Origin: Saururus chinensis
Lineage: Eukaryota > Streptophyta > Magnoliopsida > Piperales > Saururaceae
NCBI GenBank assembly: GCA_035235625.1
Contig: CP141148.1
Location: 33,109,057 to 33,173,056 of the forward strand
Length of the DNA stretch: 64,000 bases
Direction of reading: 5' to 3'
Shown: in pieces, positions 34,301 through 45,649 of the stretch
Numbering within the stretch: the first letter of the stretch is position 1
Layout of the letters: each line of letters opens with the position of its first letter
Notes under the pieces: model-generated
Databases searched by the model: none
Seen by the model: only the letters and a program-made list of their open reading frames with translations
What the model was told of the DNA's origin: nothing
Position numbers and translations under genes: made by a program

Positions 34301-37300
34301 AAAAGCAATTGGTAACACATGTTCCAATTCAGTCTGCTTCGTGGGTTGGCTTGTAAACTTGATGGACCCTAGAGCAACAATGGTGTCTATGGCAGTCTGA
34401 CCTACAGTGTGTGCATGTTTGTGTAAGTGCTTATGCTGTGAAACAGTCAGTTGAACTGAATCTGACTGTCTTATCTATAAGGCCTCTGAGCCCGGGTATT
34501 ACCTGTTTAACTTATAAAGAAAATAATACATGTGTGATTATGTTTAGCTTAACCATTTTCAACATATTAGAAAATCACACACCTCGCCTGTTCTCTGGTT
34601 CAATATAATGTAAGATGCCCATTGTACTTTTATCCACTATTTGTGGGATACACAAGGACAGTTTTTCTTAGGTCTGTTTGTTGTATAATGATACAGATGG
34701 ATGCATCTTGATCCATGTGAAGGAATATATGACAATCCATTGCTTTACGAAAAAGGGTAATCTCTCTTTCCACATTTTTATTTATTTACTGAGAAGTGAT
34801 AATAACTTGTAGAAGAAAAACAGAAAACACAGTGAGCAGCTTTTTTTATATCTTTAATATGTCCTGTGCTACATTGATACTTGTTTGTGAATTTTTCATA
34901 TTCCCTGTGTCCCATTTATATGGTCCCATTTGTAAAAACTGTAAATTTTATGGAAGGTGAGGAGCACCTTAGTCCACAAAAAACAAAACTCTACTTAACT
35001 TCACCTTTTCAGTGCACAAAAAGATAATTTTCCCATAGCTTTTCTGACATAGATTCCCATGCTCCTCCTATAGGATGCAGCATATTAGAAGCTTTCTAGT
35101 TGGTAGCAGAATGGGAAATAAGACATTTAATGTAGGACAAGTTTTTTTTTAAAATGAGAATAAATATATCGGATGGAGGGCGGAATAGTTTGGTGTTTTT
35201 ACCAATTCCCAAATTTTGTTGGCATTAATAAAACAATTTGACTTGCTGATAGATAATAATTTGAACCATGTATACCAAATTTGATTCTTGGAACTTCTGA
35301 CTGATCTGGGATTTCTAATATGCTTAAGGAATTGGGCGTAGTTGGTTACATTGTGCTGTCTTCTCTATTTTGCAGGTGGAACAAGAACCTTAGTTACATA
35401 ATTGCAATTGCAAAAGATGGTGTGCATGATGTTACCAAGCGTTACACACAGAAGTGGCATGAGGTGAACATTGTTTAAGTTCTATTCTTACTATGTTGGG
35501 TATACTTCTTTTTGGGACTATTAGATAGCTAAGGGGAATTGGTTTGTTGTTGACTACTGTTTTAAAAAATGGATTGGGCAGCACTCAGAGCAGGGGCTTG
35601 GTGACCAATTTGTCTGGTTCAGGCGGTTCAAACCAAATATGATAATTTAATGATATAATGTTTGTTCTTATATAGATTTTAACATTGCCATATTATACGT
35701 GTGCACTACTTTTGATAATTATATCTATCATTCAAATTATCAAAATTTTATATTAATTGAGAATGTGTAAAATTATCTAAAATGCTAAATCTATAATAAA
35801 ATTATAGAACTGGCTGCTTCTCACTAAATAAGTGTGTTTGATTCGGCAGCTGGCTAATCTGGTGAGCATTTTATATCAATGTTCGCTTTTAGAGAAGAAA
35901 TATGTAATTGCATTGAATAACTTGTAAGACCGTATGCAATCCTTTAATAATGATACAAGTTGATCTTTCTGGTTGTACTTTTATCATTTGTGTGCAAATT
36001 ATTATCCCATCTATCATTAGCTGCTGATAAGATAAATTTCTATAGGTACTATCTAGGCGGGATATTGTCACAGAACCAGTGGCATCTTCTGTTCTTTCAG
36101 ACATAACATGGGAGTGTCGAAAGTCTTGCTCTTCTTCCGAACTTTCATTGCTTGAGGATCGTGATAGGAAAGAAGTGGAAGAACTTGAGAGAGGGCTTCG
36201 ATGTCAAGAAAATACATCAACTTCTTTACCTGGAAGACAAAGTGGGGCACAAGAATGGCGAATGGCAAGATCTGAGTTGGGTTCTGATTCGTTGAGTATT
36301 TCTTCATGTCCAATCCGTGTATGTGTAGATGACCATGTAACAAGCATTTATGACGCACTATCGTTTTTCTTGTCTGAGTTGGCTAACTTCAACCTCTCCA
36401 AAGCCGAAATAATTGAAATTTTGGAGATGCTTAAGAAGTTCACATCAGATCTGAGGAAGGCTCCTTTTCGACGCAGAAAAACCTCTGTAAATTCAAAATC
36501 ATTTGGCTCACAGCTGCAGTTGGATCAGATTGGTCCCTCTCTGGATGGATTGTTGGCTGCACTTTCTCTAAAGGGAGATAAAGGAATGGATGGAATGTTA
36601 AAAATATGTGTGGTTGGGGATCCAGTCAAAACTTCTCTAGCATTGCCAGTGGCTTTTGATGCTCTTGAAGAATTAACTGATATTCTAGAAAATAGCGACA
36701 ACTTTGATCGAGAAACCCTCTCTCGGCCACTATTGAAGTTCAACCGAATATCTTCTGGTTCTGTCTTAGCTAGTGGTGAGGAGCTTCCTTTTGGAATTGT
36801 ATGTACTCGCTTCCTCTGTCATCGAGTTTGCATTTGAGTTTCTCAAATTGTGCAATCATATCAAGCATGTTAAACTTTCAGGCTACGTCAGCGTTTGATG
36901 GTACACGCTCTGCTAAATGGGAAGAACCAAATGGTGCTAAAGGTATTGTGTGCCATGGAATTTAATAAATAGTACTCTATTAACTAGATTGCATATGTGG
37001 ATCATTGCAAAAGCTCATTTATTTTGTCTTGATTTACAAAATGAAAAGAAAATGCATATTTTCTTTAGCAACCTGTTTGAGACAATTATAGCGTTTTATT
37101 CATTGGCAGATTATACTTTTGAAGTTGTAAAAAGCTTATCCCACATCTATCCTGGTGTTGGTTGGTCTTCAATTGATGGATATTTTGACTCCGCAGGTTG
37201 TTGTCTAATATACAAGACGATGAATAGCCAGATGCATCTTCTGCAGGCTTATGATTGTGTGTCAGCAAATGATGCCCCGGAGAGAGACCCTAAGGATTGG

Positions 37301-39873
37301 TAAGATTATATCTGACTATGTAATCTATGTAAAATCCTTTATTGTCACTCACGTAATTGGCAGATAGTACAACAGGACCAGGCAGTTTAAACAGTGTTAT
37401 GTGTATAATGGAATTAGATGAGATTCATCATGAAATAAAATCATCGTCATGCTTTTTATTGTGAGTTTCGAAAAAAGCCAAATCTAAGAAATGCCCATGG
37501 AGGAAACTTGGCCAATGAGAAATCTTATAACTACATTAGCATGAAGAGGGAAGGTTGTACATTTAATCCAATGACCTCAAAACACGCACTTGGCACACAA
37601 ATGCACATACAACGTGTTTTTTTGCACAAATTTCCGTCCTCTTGGTTTCCTCAGCAGTGCTAAGAAGCACGCACTATTACGGGGTAATGAAGTGGACTAT
37701 CTGTGACACGTGCTGGGGTGCACACACGTGCAAAAGTGTTGTATACTAGGTATGTATGTATTGCGGGAACTGCCTATAATGTTATAGACTATATATGTAG
37801 GCATTGTGGGGAAGGCCTGCAATGTTGCACAACATATATGTGCAACGTTGCCCAGAAAGCACGCAACGATGTGCACACATAGTTGGCTATGTTTGGGACA
37901 CATAGCTGACTAGCACATATTTGGTACTTAAGATGTCCCCTCCCCCTTATATAATGTTGGAGTGTCATTGGGAGTGATCTCGGGCCGTTTGGCAAACTTT
38001 GGACAAACCATACCCGTACAACCACTTTGACATAGTGAGCTGAAATGACAAAGTTGGTATGATGCCGGGCCTTTCTAGCTATAATGTCAGGAGCCCCATT
38101 CATTGGGAGATGGGGCTCTCTGAATTGTTGGACGGCCGTCCAGCCTTATGGCATTGTTGGATACAAAGACCCTTTTATGCACTTGGCTGTGATGGATTGT
38201 CCGGATGTTCGGGTTGCCTAAGTTGGATCCGTGCATCGCAAGGAGGTATCCCCCTCTTGGCTAACTCAGTTGGGAAATGTCTTGGCACATTCGTATGTCC
38301 ACATTGGGACAGGTTTGTTGCTTAGCTTCACGGGCTGGATGTTTGGTTGAATGGCATGATGCCATGACCTTGACGAAAAATGACTTACTCGCTTGGCCGT
38401 TTGGCCTTACTAGTGCCGCACGGTGGGCGTTTTCCAAGCACCACTGTAATAGCACGCACACAACTAACTGCATTTCAGCCGTGCTAAACTATTAATTTTG
38501 GTGTGAGGTTTTGTGGTTTTAAAAGATACAAGTGGCTCTCTCCAAAAGTGATAGGTGTGAAATGAACTACCTTAAAAAACACTATAATGATTTCTCTACA
38601 AAACAAGGGTGGTTTTTTTTTGGTTAACACCAAAACAAGGGAGGAGTGCTGCAGCATGCAATCTTTAAGTTTGAAATAGAAATGGCTGAGGTGATTCAGT
38701 GAAGTTTGGAGATTGGTTTGTGTTGCTTTTTCTATATATTAATGTCAATTGATATAGCTTATAAATGCATTATTTTTTTCTCTGGACATGTAACTGCATG
38801 ATCACTTCTCTGGAATATAGTCCATGGCTCCACACGCCTGAGACTTACCCTGGGTCCTCTCTCTCCCCCTCGGCTCCCCTGGGGTTGATCCTTCCCCTCT
38901 CTCCTCCCATTCCCTTGCCTCTCCAGCCACCACTGTTTTTCCCTTCCAGCAACCATACCCTCTGCCCCTTGCTTCTCACTCCCTATCATCCTCTCTCGTT
39001 AATCTCTCTCTGCACACTCAACCTGCCACTGTTTATTTCTCTACCCCAGCCCCAGCTCTTGCTTTACTTTTCGCACTAGCTATTTGGAAACTCTTTGTCC
39101 ATATCCAAACCAATGGAAATGGTCTTGGGTTTATCAATTATTTTCGAGCATTGCCAAACTTGGATGCTTATGGGGGCAATCCTTGCCCAATGTCTGTCCA
39201 TCTTTCTTCAAGCTGTGCTGTAGGAGGATATGGTTGTCATATATTTGACATCAAATGCTGACCCTTTGAGGACTATGAATACCTTTATGGATTTCATTAT
39301 CAAAATTGAAACTGAAATTAAATCTAGTAATGTCTAATGGACTATGTATGGAGTGAACCTTGATCCATATGGGAGCTTGTAACTACAAACGTAAGTCAGT
39401 AATAAACGAAGATGGAAAATACAAAAAAGCTTGTTCAAGTAACTATTGATATGGGCTCCCAATTGTTGTAAATGCATGTTAATTTTTTAGCAGATTTTTT
39501 TTCTTGGCAAACTTTTTAAATAAATTGCGCATTCTTTTATTCTCTTCTGACAAACCAACTATGTGGCTAGGATTCTCGAGGGAAGTGACGATGGGGGTTT
39601 TAGCTGGTTTCTGCTGGACAGGCGAACCTCTCAGTTCTTTGACAAGCGTTTTCAACGGAAAACATACCAAGTAGAAACAGTAGGACGATTGTCAAATGCT
39701 TTTAGGTAAATATTAAATCCAGGCTGACAAAGTAAACCGTACTATTACTTTTATCGATAATCTTATGCAGTGTGCAAATTGACAGGTTCAAGTTCCTTGC
39801 AGTCCGAGACTCCAAAGACAATTCAAGGTTCCAGATAGGCAATATAGATCTCTATGCAAAAAAACCCAATTAA
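28315..39873 (+). CDS. PNG1: Peptide:N-glycanase (PNGase), 17 exons, frameshifted at the catalytic cysteine
   Basis: Exons: 28315-28392, 28487-28540, 28634-28810, 28941-29039, 29148-29234, 30225-30307, 30571-30684, 30950-31004, 31254-31336, 34161-34216, 34697-34756, 35376-35463, 36046-36798, 36882-36942, 37197-37299, 39571-39705, 39786-39873. PNGase removes N-glycans from misfolded glycoproteins exported from the ER. The start MVARKLLVRH, a zinc site of two C-x-x-C pairs (exons 7 and 8), the catalytic His (FTDHVW, exon 10) and Asp (HLDPCEG, exon 11) are all present. All other junctions keep phase, and the intact length would be 725 residues. Exon 9 has 83 nt where the family needs 87: GR-C-G-E-W is reduced to GRW, so the catalytic Cys codon region is lost and TGA forms across the exon 9/10 junction after residue 276. 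This is either a null allele or pseudogene, or a sequence error. The exon 1 donor (GAA|GTCTCT) is weak. Confidence 0.9.
29263..29843. mobile_element. Tourist/PIF-Harbinger-like MITE in PNG1 intron 5
   Basis: The left end GGTGCTGCTTGGGTGTGGAA and the complement of the right end GGGGCTGTTCGGGTGTAGAA are clearly related inverted repeats. Both sides are flanked by TTA (29260-29262 and 29844-29846), the 3-bp duplication typical of PIF/Harbinger. Inside are an 18-bp perfect palindrome (29643-29660) and two direct copies of a unit of about 30 bp beginning GGAATTGGG (29732 and 29790). There is no transposase. Confidence 0.65.
31848..31960. repeat. Poly-C run with flanking 30-bp repeats
   Basis: About 21 consecutive C are followed by two to three copies of a unit like CCTCCTGCCCCCTAAAATAC (31881-31930). 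Proline-rich reading frames here come from the poly-C and are not genes. Confidence 0.8.
32012..32399. mobile_element. MITE candidate with TA target duplication
   Basis: The left end CTTACACCCACTTATCT and the complement of the right end CTTACACCTATCTGTT share their first eight bases. TA flanks both sides (32010-32011 and 32400-32401). The body is 388 bp, AT-rich and noncoding. Similar CTTACACCC sequence occurs near 24150. The TA duplication would suit a Tc1/mariner-type MITE, but the repeats are short. Confidence 0.4.
32724..32825 (+). pseudogene. Diverged duplicate of PNG1 exon 9 inside intron 9
   Basis: In one frame the sequence reads LFDTRKGRYGDWSNFFMLFF. PNGases have [20 protein letters not shown] here: 11 of 20 positions agree and several others are conservative. 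At DNA level CTTTTCGATACAAGAAAAGG aligns without gaps to the start of exon 9. The spacing from this block to a TTTTG|TATGT near 32819 is close to the distance to the real donor. The catalytic Cys position is TAC (Tyr), and no AG acceptor lies just upstream, so it cannot replace exon 9. It is best read as an old exon duplication. The open frame runs on to 33035 but resembles nothing I know. Confidence 0.55.
34903..35182. mobile_element. Stowaway-like MITE candidate in PNG1 intron 11
   Basis: The left end reads ATTCCCTGTGTCCCATTTAT and the right end reads as a diverged complement (ATTCCGCCCTCCATCCGATA on the minus strand). Both resemble the CTCCCTCCGTCCCA terminus of grass-type Stowaway MITEs. 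It is about 280 bp and noncoding. A TA duplication is not clean. Confidence 0.4.
37690..37925. repeat. Dispersed repeat, copy 1 (in PNG1 intron 15)
   Basis: The segment around GGGGAAGGCCTGCAATGTTG is closely related, in inverted orientation, to 51840-52070 (GGGAAGGCCTATAATGTTG on the minus strand there). Both contain many GTGCA and CACGTG words. It is noncoding. Its element type is unknown. Confidence 0.6.
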
Positions 39874-40476
39874 GCTCCAGTAGTCAATATTTACAATTAT
39901 ACATTATGTAGTTGTTAATTCAATAAAAAAATGTAAAGTATGAACACGTAATACGTCAGTTATCATACCATCAATTTTAGTTTGAAAGTAATTTTTACAC
40001 TTATATTTCTTTCATCTGATAGTACAATAAGTTAATGTATTGTTATTTATGAAGTTCCAAATCATTATGAAGCGAACGACCAAACTAGGCATTTCCCCAT
40101 ATTCGAAGTTTCCGTCTGGATCCATTTTTATGTCCTGGCCATAGAAGCCTCCAAGGCTAATGATGCCATGTCAAGTTGCAGTCTGATAGATATTCTTCTG
40201 TCACAATTGGCTGGTTATACTTGTCTCAAGGCTCAGAGAATTGAACTCACGAAAAACAATGCTCCGCTCCCTGCAAGAACATTTTCTGTAGACTTGGTTA
40301 CCTAAAATGGAACATGCCACTGTTCTTTCTTTTTCCATATTTTGAATTTAATGCGATTTGGCAGCGTACAGTTTTCTCAATTGTTACACACTCCACTCCT
40401 AGAATTCACAGGAATCTCAAATCTCGTGTACTGGCTTCTGCCCTCCTCTGTACAGGTACAGCCGAGGAATTTCTTC
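39874..40476. other. Convergent 3' region of PNG1 and FKBP13
   Basis: This lies between the PNG1 stop (39871-39873) and the FKBP13 stop (40477). It should hold the two 3' UTRs. AATAAAA at 39921-39928 is a possible polyadenylation signal for PNG1. No other feature was seen. Confidence 0.6.
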
Positions 40477-41877
40477 TCAGGCCTTGCCGATGAACTCCAC
40501 GTCAAATAGAAGTACTGAGCCGGGAGGAATTATGCAAGAACCTGCACCAGGAAGTGGAAATTGGCAAAGCTGACATGAAAGCACGAATGCCAAGCATGGA
40601 AAATATATGCAAATCAATCATCTTTCATAAATGTGCAGATAAAACACTTCTCACCTCCTCTACATCCTGCACCCCTTGCACCATACCCAAGTTCAGGGGG
40701 GAGCTTCAGTGTACGTTTCCCACCTATATAAAAGAGCTTCTTTTTAGCAAAAAAACAACCACACCTTGATCAAAATGCTTCATCTCAAATCAAATTGGCC
40801 AGGAAAGGTAATCGTGCATAACTAAATGAGTGTTTGTGGGTTTGACCTAGACGTGAAGGTCCCGAGTTCGAACACCACTCGGGTGGCCGCCCACGGGGTA
40901 TGCACCCTAAGGGATGGGCAAGAGGATATAATGCTCTAAGAAGACGATTGACAAGCCCTTTCTAGTAGGGTCATTAGGACTTGGGCACAGGCACGGAGCA
41001 CCCCTCATTAACAATTAAAAAATGTGGAACATTGAAAGAATTTGAACCTACCAGCAAGCATGGGTGGGATTCCCTCCCCACCCAGAATGCCCTGATCCCA
41101 CCCTTTAATCACCTGGCCAAAACATCAGCATATGCAACGCCCCATTAAGTTGATTGATTCATTAAAGTTTGTGCAAGAATTAAAATTAAGAAAAAGTTAA
41201 TATGGATGATCAGGTTGCTAGGTCATGAGCCATCAGATTGACAATGCACGCGCATGCATGTATTAGCGTAGTAATGAGCCGTCAGATTGAGATTCGACAA
41301 TGCACGCGCATCACGGGCGCCTATGCTCCGTGAGTACCGCGAATTCTTGCGGCCCGAAAGAGGCGGACTATTGAAGTGATGGAAACTTGATCACCTCTCC
41401 TACACCAACTCGGAAGGTGAGAGGCTTCCCTCTTCCATAGCTGCTGTCAAACACCTTCCCACTCTCCAACTTCCCCACGTAATGGGCCTGCGTTAACAGC
41501 AGAAATCACAATCATCGTAATGGGCCAACTAAATGGGCCTTGTTTGAACATGAAGAACTGCATACTTTGATTAGCAGGCCCGGAGTCGCCTCCGGCCCAG
41601 TGCCGACCACCCGGTCGCAAAAGGCCAGGCCGGAGGGGGCCACGGCGAACTCGCACTCAGCCGCCGCCACCGGACGAGCGTCCACCAACGCTTGGAGAAC
41701 CCCACCGAAAGCGAGTCCCAGTGCCGCCCCCCTTCTGGTGAAGAGCGCTTCCGCCTGGCCCACAGATATCGTCAACGGTTTTTCCGCCGCCACTACGGAC
41801 GGAGCGCCAGCTCCGGGGGCCATGGCGCGGCGAGGCTGCGGGAGGAGCGCGAGAATAAGAGAGGCGGAGGTGGTCAT
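40477..41877 (-). CDS. FKBP13: Thylakoid-lumen FKBP-type peptidyl-prolyl isomerase (FKBP13), five exons
   Basis: Exons on the minus strand: 41877-41566, 41487-41395, 41112-41052, 40723-40655, 40541-40477; all join in frame at GT-AG sites and give 199 residues. The first 75 or so residues form a two-part targeting signal: a Ser/Ala-rich plastid transit peptide, then a twin-arginine thylakoid signal ([13 protein letters not shown]) ending in an A-x-A site before ECEF. The mature domain matches FKBP13: [29 protein letters not shown] and [17 protein letters not shown]. The four cysteines that form its two disulfides (ECEF, AFC, and the CRGGSC pair) are all present. In Arabidopsis the protein is redox-regulated and interacts with the Rieske protein of the cytochrome b6f complex. 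It diverges from WRNIP1 across about 220 bp. Confidence 0.95.
40800..41030 (+). repeat. SINE-like insertion in FKBP13 intron 3
   Basis: GAGTTCGAACACC (40864-40876) matches a Pol III B box, and TAACTAAATGAG about 45 bp upstream is a weak A-box candidate. GC-rich sequence follows. This layout suits a tRNA-derived SINE in reverse orientation relative to FKBP13. No target duplication was identified. Confidence 0.4.
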
Positions 41878-42095
41878 TTCCAGTCCTCTTCCAGCTCGGG
41901 CTCGGAAGAAGCGGCGGGGATAAGGTGAGGTGAGGTGAGGTTTGGTTTATAAATAAGGAGCTGAAATTACCAAAATAGGCCCCACCAAATTACCAAAAAA
42001 TTGATTGATGCACAAATGGGCTTCTCTGTAATTTCAAATCTCTTGGAACGAAAAAACGTGGGGCCGACTACCAGACGACACGGCATTGTCCAGTT
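41878..42095. promoter_or_regulatory. Shared promoter region between FKBP13 and WRNIP1
   Basis: 218 bp separate the two start codons of these divergent genes. It contains four tandem GGTGA units (41923-41941) and a TTTATAAATA block (41946-41955) on the plus strand. Whether the two genes are co-regulated cannot be told from sequence. Confidence 0.5.
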
Positions 42096-44006
42096 ATGGA
42101 GGAGCTCCTCGATATGGGTTTCCCGCCCGATCTCGCCACCCACGCCCTCGCCGCCACCGGCGGCGGCTCCGCCGCCCAGGCGCCCGACTGGATCCTCTCC
42201 CAGAAGCCCGCCTCCGTCGCCACCACATCCCCCTCCGCCCACCACCACCACCAGCCCAAGCTCAACCACTTCTTCCCCTCCTCCACCCCATCTCCAAAGC
42301 TTACTACCACTACTTCCGCCGCCATCGGAGACGACGCCTCCGCCGTCCCAACTCCCCGAAAGCGGCCCCGGGTCCACCCACCTTTGACTCCATCCCGGCC
42401 GCTGTCGGAGCGGATGCGGCCGCGCACCATCGACGACGTGGTGGGCCAGGACCACCTTCTGGCCGGCCCCGCCTCGCTCATCCGTTCCTCCCTTTCCCTC
42501 CGCCGCCTCCCCTCCCTCCTCCTATGGGGCCCGCCCGGCTCCGGCAAGACCTCCATCGCCCGCGCCCTGGCTGCCTCCCTCCCCCCTGCCTCCCACCGCT
42601 TTGTTCCCCTCTCCGCCGTCTCCGCGGGCGTCAAGGACGTCCGAGACGTCTTCGAGGAGGCCAAGCGGGCCAGGAAGCCCGGCCTCGCCTCCGCCACCAC
42701 CATCCTCTTCGTCGACGAGGTCCACCGGTTCAACAAGGCCCAGCAGGACTCCTTCCTCCCGGCCATCGAGGACGGCACGATCGTCTTTGTCGGCGCCACC
42801 ACCGAGAACCCCTCCTTCCATCTGGTCACCCCCCTGCTCTCCCGCTGCCGGGTCCTCAAGTTGAACCCCCTTGACTCATCCGACATAGCCCGCCTCCTCC
42901 GTCGGGCAGCCGCTGATCCCGACAGGGGACTCGCCCGCAGCGTGGGGCCACATGCGCCCGCCCTTGACGTGGACGACGGGGTTTTCGAGTTCTTGTCGCT
43001 ACATTGCGACGGCGATGCGAGGGTTGCATTGAACGCGTTAGAAATTGCGGCTGTCACTGCTTCAGCAAGAGTTGCTCAGCTTAGACTGAATAAAGACGAG
43101 AAGATGGTTGGAGGCAACGCAGAAACAAGTAGTTCAGCAAGCATTGCTGAGAAGAAATGGGGTGAGGAGCTTAAGAACAGTAGAGAGAATAAGGAAAATG
43201 GGGCTGCTTTAGCTGCCATTGATGATGCAGAAAGAACTGACTCAGCCAGAATTGCCGAGCAGAAATCGATCACGGAGGATAAGAACTTGGAAGGAATTGA
43301 GGATGATGGGCTTGCTTCGGTGATCATAATTGGGGTAGGAACAACAAGTGAATCAGGAAGAATTGCAGAGCAGAAACAGAGTAAGGAGGTTAAGAATGCT
43401 GGAGATGACGGGGGAATTGCTATTGTGTCCATTGAAGATGCAAAAGAGGCGCTGCAATGCAAGCACATTGCTTACGACAGGGCAGGGGAGGAGCACTATA
43501 ACCTGATAAGTGCATTGCACAAGTCGATGCGTGGTTCGGATGCAAATGCTGCAATGTACTGGCTGGCTAGGATGCTGGAAGGAGGGGAGAATCCGCTCTA
43601 CATTGCAAGGCGGCTGGTTCGATTTGCTAGCGAGGACGTTGGCTTGGCGGATCCTGCAGCATTAAGCCAGGCTGTGGCCTGCTACCAGGCCTGCCATTTC
43701 CTTGGCATGCCGGAATGCAATGTGAACTTGGCACAGTGTGTTGCATACTTGGCATTGGCTCCAAAGTCAGTGGCGGTGTACAGGGCGTTTGAGGCGGCGC
43801 AGAGGGTAGTGAAGGAGTCTGGTGGGGGAAATGAAGGAGTGCCACTGCATTTGAGGAATGCACCCACCAAGTTGATGAAGGATATGGGGTATGGGAAGGG
43901 TTACATCTACACGCCTGATGATCCGAATGCATCGCAGACCTTCCTGCCACCTTCATTGAAAGGTTACAAGTTTTTTGACTGGCCTCCTTCCTCCTCTGGT
44001 TCATAG
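42096..44006 (+). CDS. WRNIP1: WRNIP1/RarA-type AAA+ ATPase, single exon
   Basis: A 636-residue protein in one exon. Residues 1-38 form a UBA-like ubiquitin-binding domain (MEELLDMGFPPDLATHAL); animal WRNIP1 has a UBZ zinc finger there. A low-complexity His/Ser/Pro linker and a basic TPRKRPR motif (likely nuclear signal, 86-92) follow. The AAA+ core has Walker A GPPGSGKT (145-152), Walker B LFVDEVHRF (204-212) and sensor 1 GATTENPSF (233-241). The C-terminal tetramerisation region (456-633) includes DANAAMYWLARMLEGGENP. WRNIP1/RarA acts at stalled replication forks, next to DNA polymerases and clamp loader. Residues 320-450 hold a charged insert with repeated RIAEQK motifs, not found in the bacterial proteins. 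GC content is very high in the 5' half and drops towards the 3' end. Confidence 0.95.
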   Translation: MEELLDMGFPPDLATHALAATGGGSAAQAPDWILSQKPASVATTSPSAHHHHQPKLNHFFPSSTPSPKLTTTTSAAIGDDASAVPTPRKRPRVHPPLTPSRPLSERMRPRTIDDVVGQDHLLAGPASLIRSSLSLRRLPSLLLWGPPGSGKTSIARALAASLPPASHRFVPLSAVSAGVKDVRDVFEEAKRARKPGLASATTILFVDEVHRFNKAQQDSFLPAIEDGTIVFVGATTENPSFHLVTPLLSRCRVLKLNPLDSSDIARLLRRAAADPDRGLARSVGPHAPALDVDDGVFEFLSLHCDGDARVALNALEIAAVTASARVAQLRLNKDEKMVGGNAETSSSASIAEKKWGEELKNSRENKENGAALAAIDDAERTDSARIAEQKSITEDKNLEGIEDDGLASVIIIGVGTTSESGRIAEQKQSKEVKNAGDDGGIAIVSIEDAKEALQCKHIAYDRAGEEHYNLISALHKSMRGSDANAAMYWLARMLEGGENPLYIARRLVRFASEDVGLADPAALSQAVACYQACHFLGMPECNVNLAQCVAYLALAPKSVAVYRAFEAAQRVVKESGGGNEGVPLHLRNAPTKLMKDMGYGKGYIYTPDDPNASQTFLPPSLKGYKFFDWPPSSSGS

Positions 44007-45649
44007 TATTTATGATGTTTGTGCAAAACTGGAAGATCACTCAATTTTGCCTTCAAATGTTGTCTGCCTCTTCTTACTTGTTGGTGATAGACGGTGAGAA
44101 CATTTTGCAAGTCACCTTTAATGGATCATATTTTGTTCTTCATAGTTTGTATGTATACATGATGTTGCCTTTTTCTGGCGGGCAAATCCTTCTTATGATT
44201 ACTATTAGTTACTAATACCTTGTACACCAGAAGTTCTATATTTTTGTCAAGTTCTGTAAGTGTGTATTGACAATCTGTCTCGAAGGATATAACTCTTTAA
44301 GGCATAAATGCGACCAAATGGGTAAAGATCCATTAACTTAAACGCCTAGGTTCAAGCTATTTTGGTTGTCAAGTTTTCTGTTTGGCCTGTCAAACCAGTT
44401 GTTATGTAATGGAATAACGACTTACAAGTTCACCCATCATTAATAAAGGAAAGTGATCTTCATTTGCATGTATGCATTATACATGTAGTATTAGTTGTGA
44501 CAACTAGATTATATCTCTCACTTGTTGTTGCTCTAATTGCCACTACAAGTCGTATTCTTGCTGCATTAGTAAATTGTTCTGTGTTTATACATCCTCATCA
44601 CCACCTCCTCTTTATCTCGATTCAATGGATAAAAATTCTGATTTTACTCTGCCTTTTATTTCTGGTCGACCATTTCCATGTTCAATTGATACACAACTAT
44701 GCCCTTCCTCATTAACAGCCTCCAAGTCTTTGTAATCCTTCTTCTCTGTCTTTTAGAGGCAAATAAAAGCATGAATCATATCTTCTTACTAGTGTTATTG
44801 GCTCTCAAATTTATAATTGATTAGAGTTACTCCTAAGATTTACCTTTTTTTCCTTTTTGTTACATCTCCTAAGCTTTTCCTGACATGGTCATTTGCAAAA
44901 CAATTCCTAATGGTCTTCCGACATTCATCTTATTTATATGATGTTCTAATTGCCTAACACGAAGAATTATACTATTACATGTCTGAGCGATCACCTATAA
45001 ATTTTATTTATCTAGCGTTTATGCTTGTCTTTTTGAACAACAGTGTGTGCTAGAAGTATTTGTTTAGCCTCAAATATGGTGTAGTTTTAGACTTAGAAAA
45101 TCTACAATTGAGCAATGGTTTTCTATGCCAGAAACTGAGTACTTACGGTGTACAATGTATACATCTGAATATGCAAGATGAAATGCAGTATGAAAGAGAT
45201 CCGCCTTATGCAATCAATAGTACATTGTATTGTACAGAGCAGCTCCGCAGTTCAACTGCTGTGGCGTATGATGCTCACTATGCTCATACATAGTGTGGAG
45301 CAAGAGCAAGTAACTTTTTTGTTTTGTTTTATGTTTTTGGTTTGGGGGGGCGGGAGGCGCGGAGCAAGGATCTTTTCAAGGTAGATATTTGGAGTTCATA
45401 TTAATTAATATCCTCTGTTTCAGAGTTGAAAAAATCCATTCATCTACTGGTCCCAAAGCCTACAAGGATTACTTATTTTCCTTTCTATAACTTTTTCAGA
45501 CATTCTGATCAAATCTTGGTTGTTTCAAGGGCATTAAACTGCACAATAAGCTAATCTAAGTATTGGGTTCCCCCCCCCACCCTTTGCGATATATTCAATC
45601 TAGCTGAAAACTATTAGTAATATTAATTCCTACTCACAGCTTACACAAA
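44007..45649. other. Intergenic, no gene recognised
   Basis: The WRNIP1 3' UTR occupies the first part. Near 44304-44360 a short stretch (CAAATGGGTAAAGATCC, then CCTAGGTTCAAGC) looks like a degenerate tRNA-derived repeat. A G run at 45343-45349 and a C run at 45570-45578 are simple repeats. No coding frame is convincing. Confidence 0.5.

Noticed and set aside
36079..36837. 252-codon open frame as a separate gene
   Set aside because: It is PNG1 exon 13 (36046-36798) plus the start of the next intron.
41540..41928. Plus-strand Ala/Arg-rich frames
   Set aside because: Shadows of FKBP13 exon 1 on the opposite strand.
42068..43057. Long minus-strand open frame of 329 codons
   Set aside because: It is the antisense shadow of the GC-rich 5' part of WRNIP1, with low-complexity content.
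44304..44360. tRNA-like A and B boxes
   Set aside because: The sequence does not fold as a cloverleaf; at best it is a degenerate SINE.
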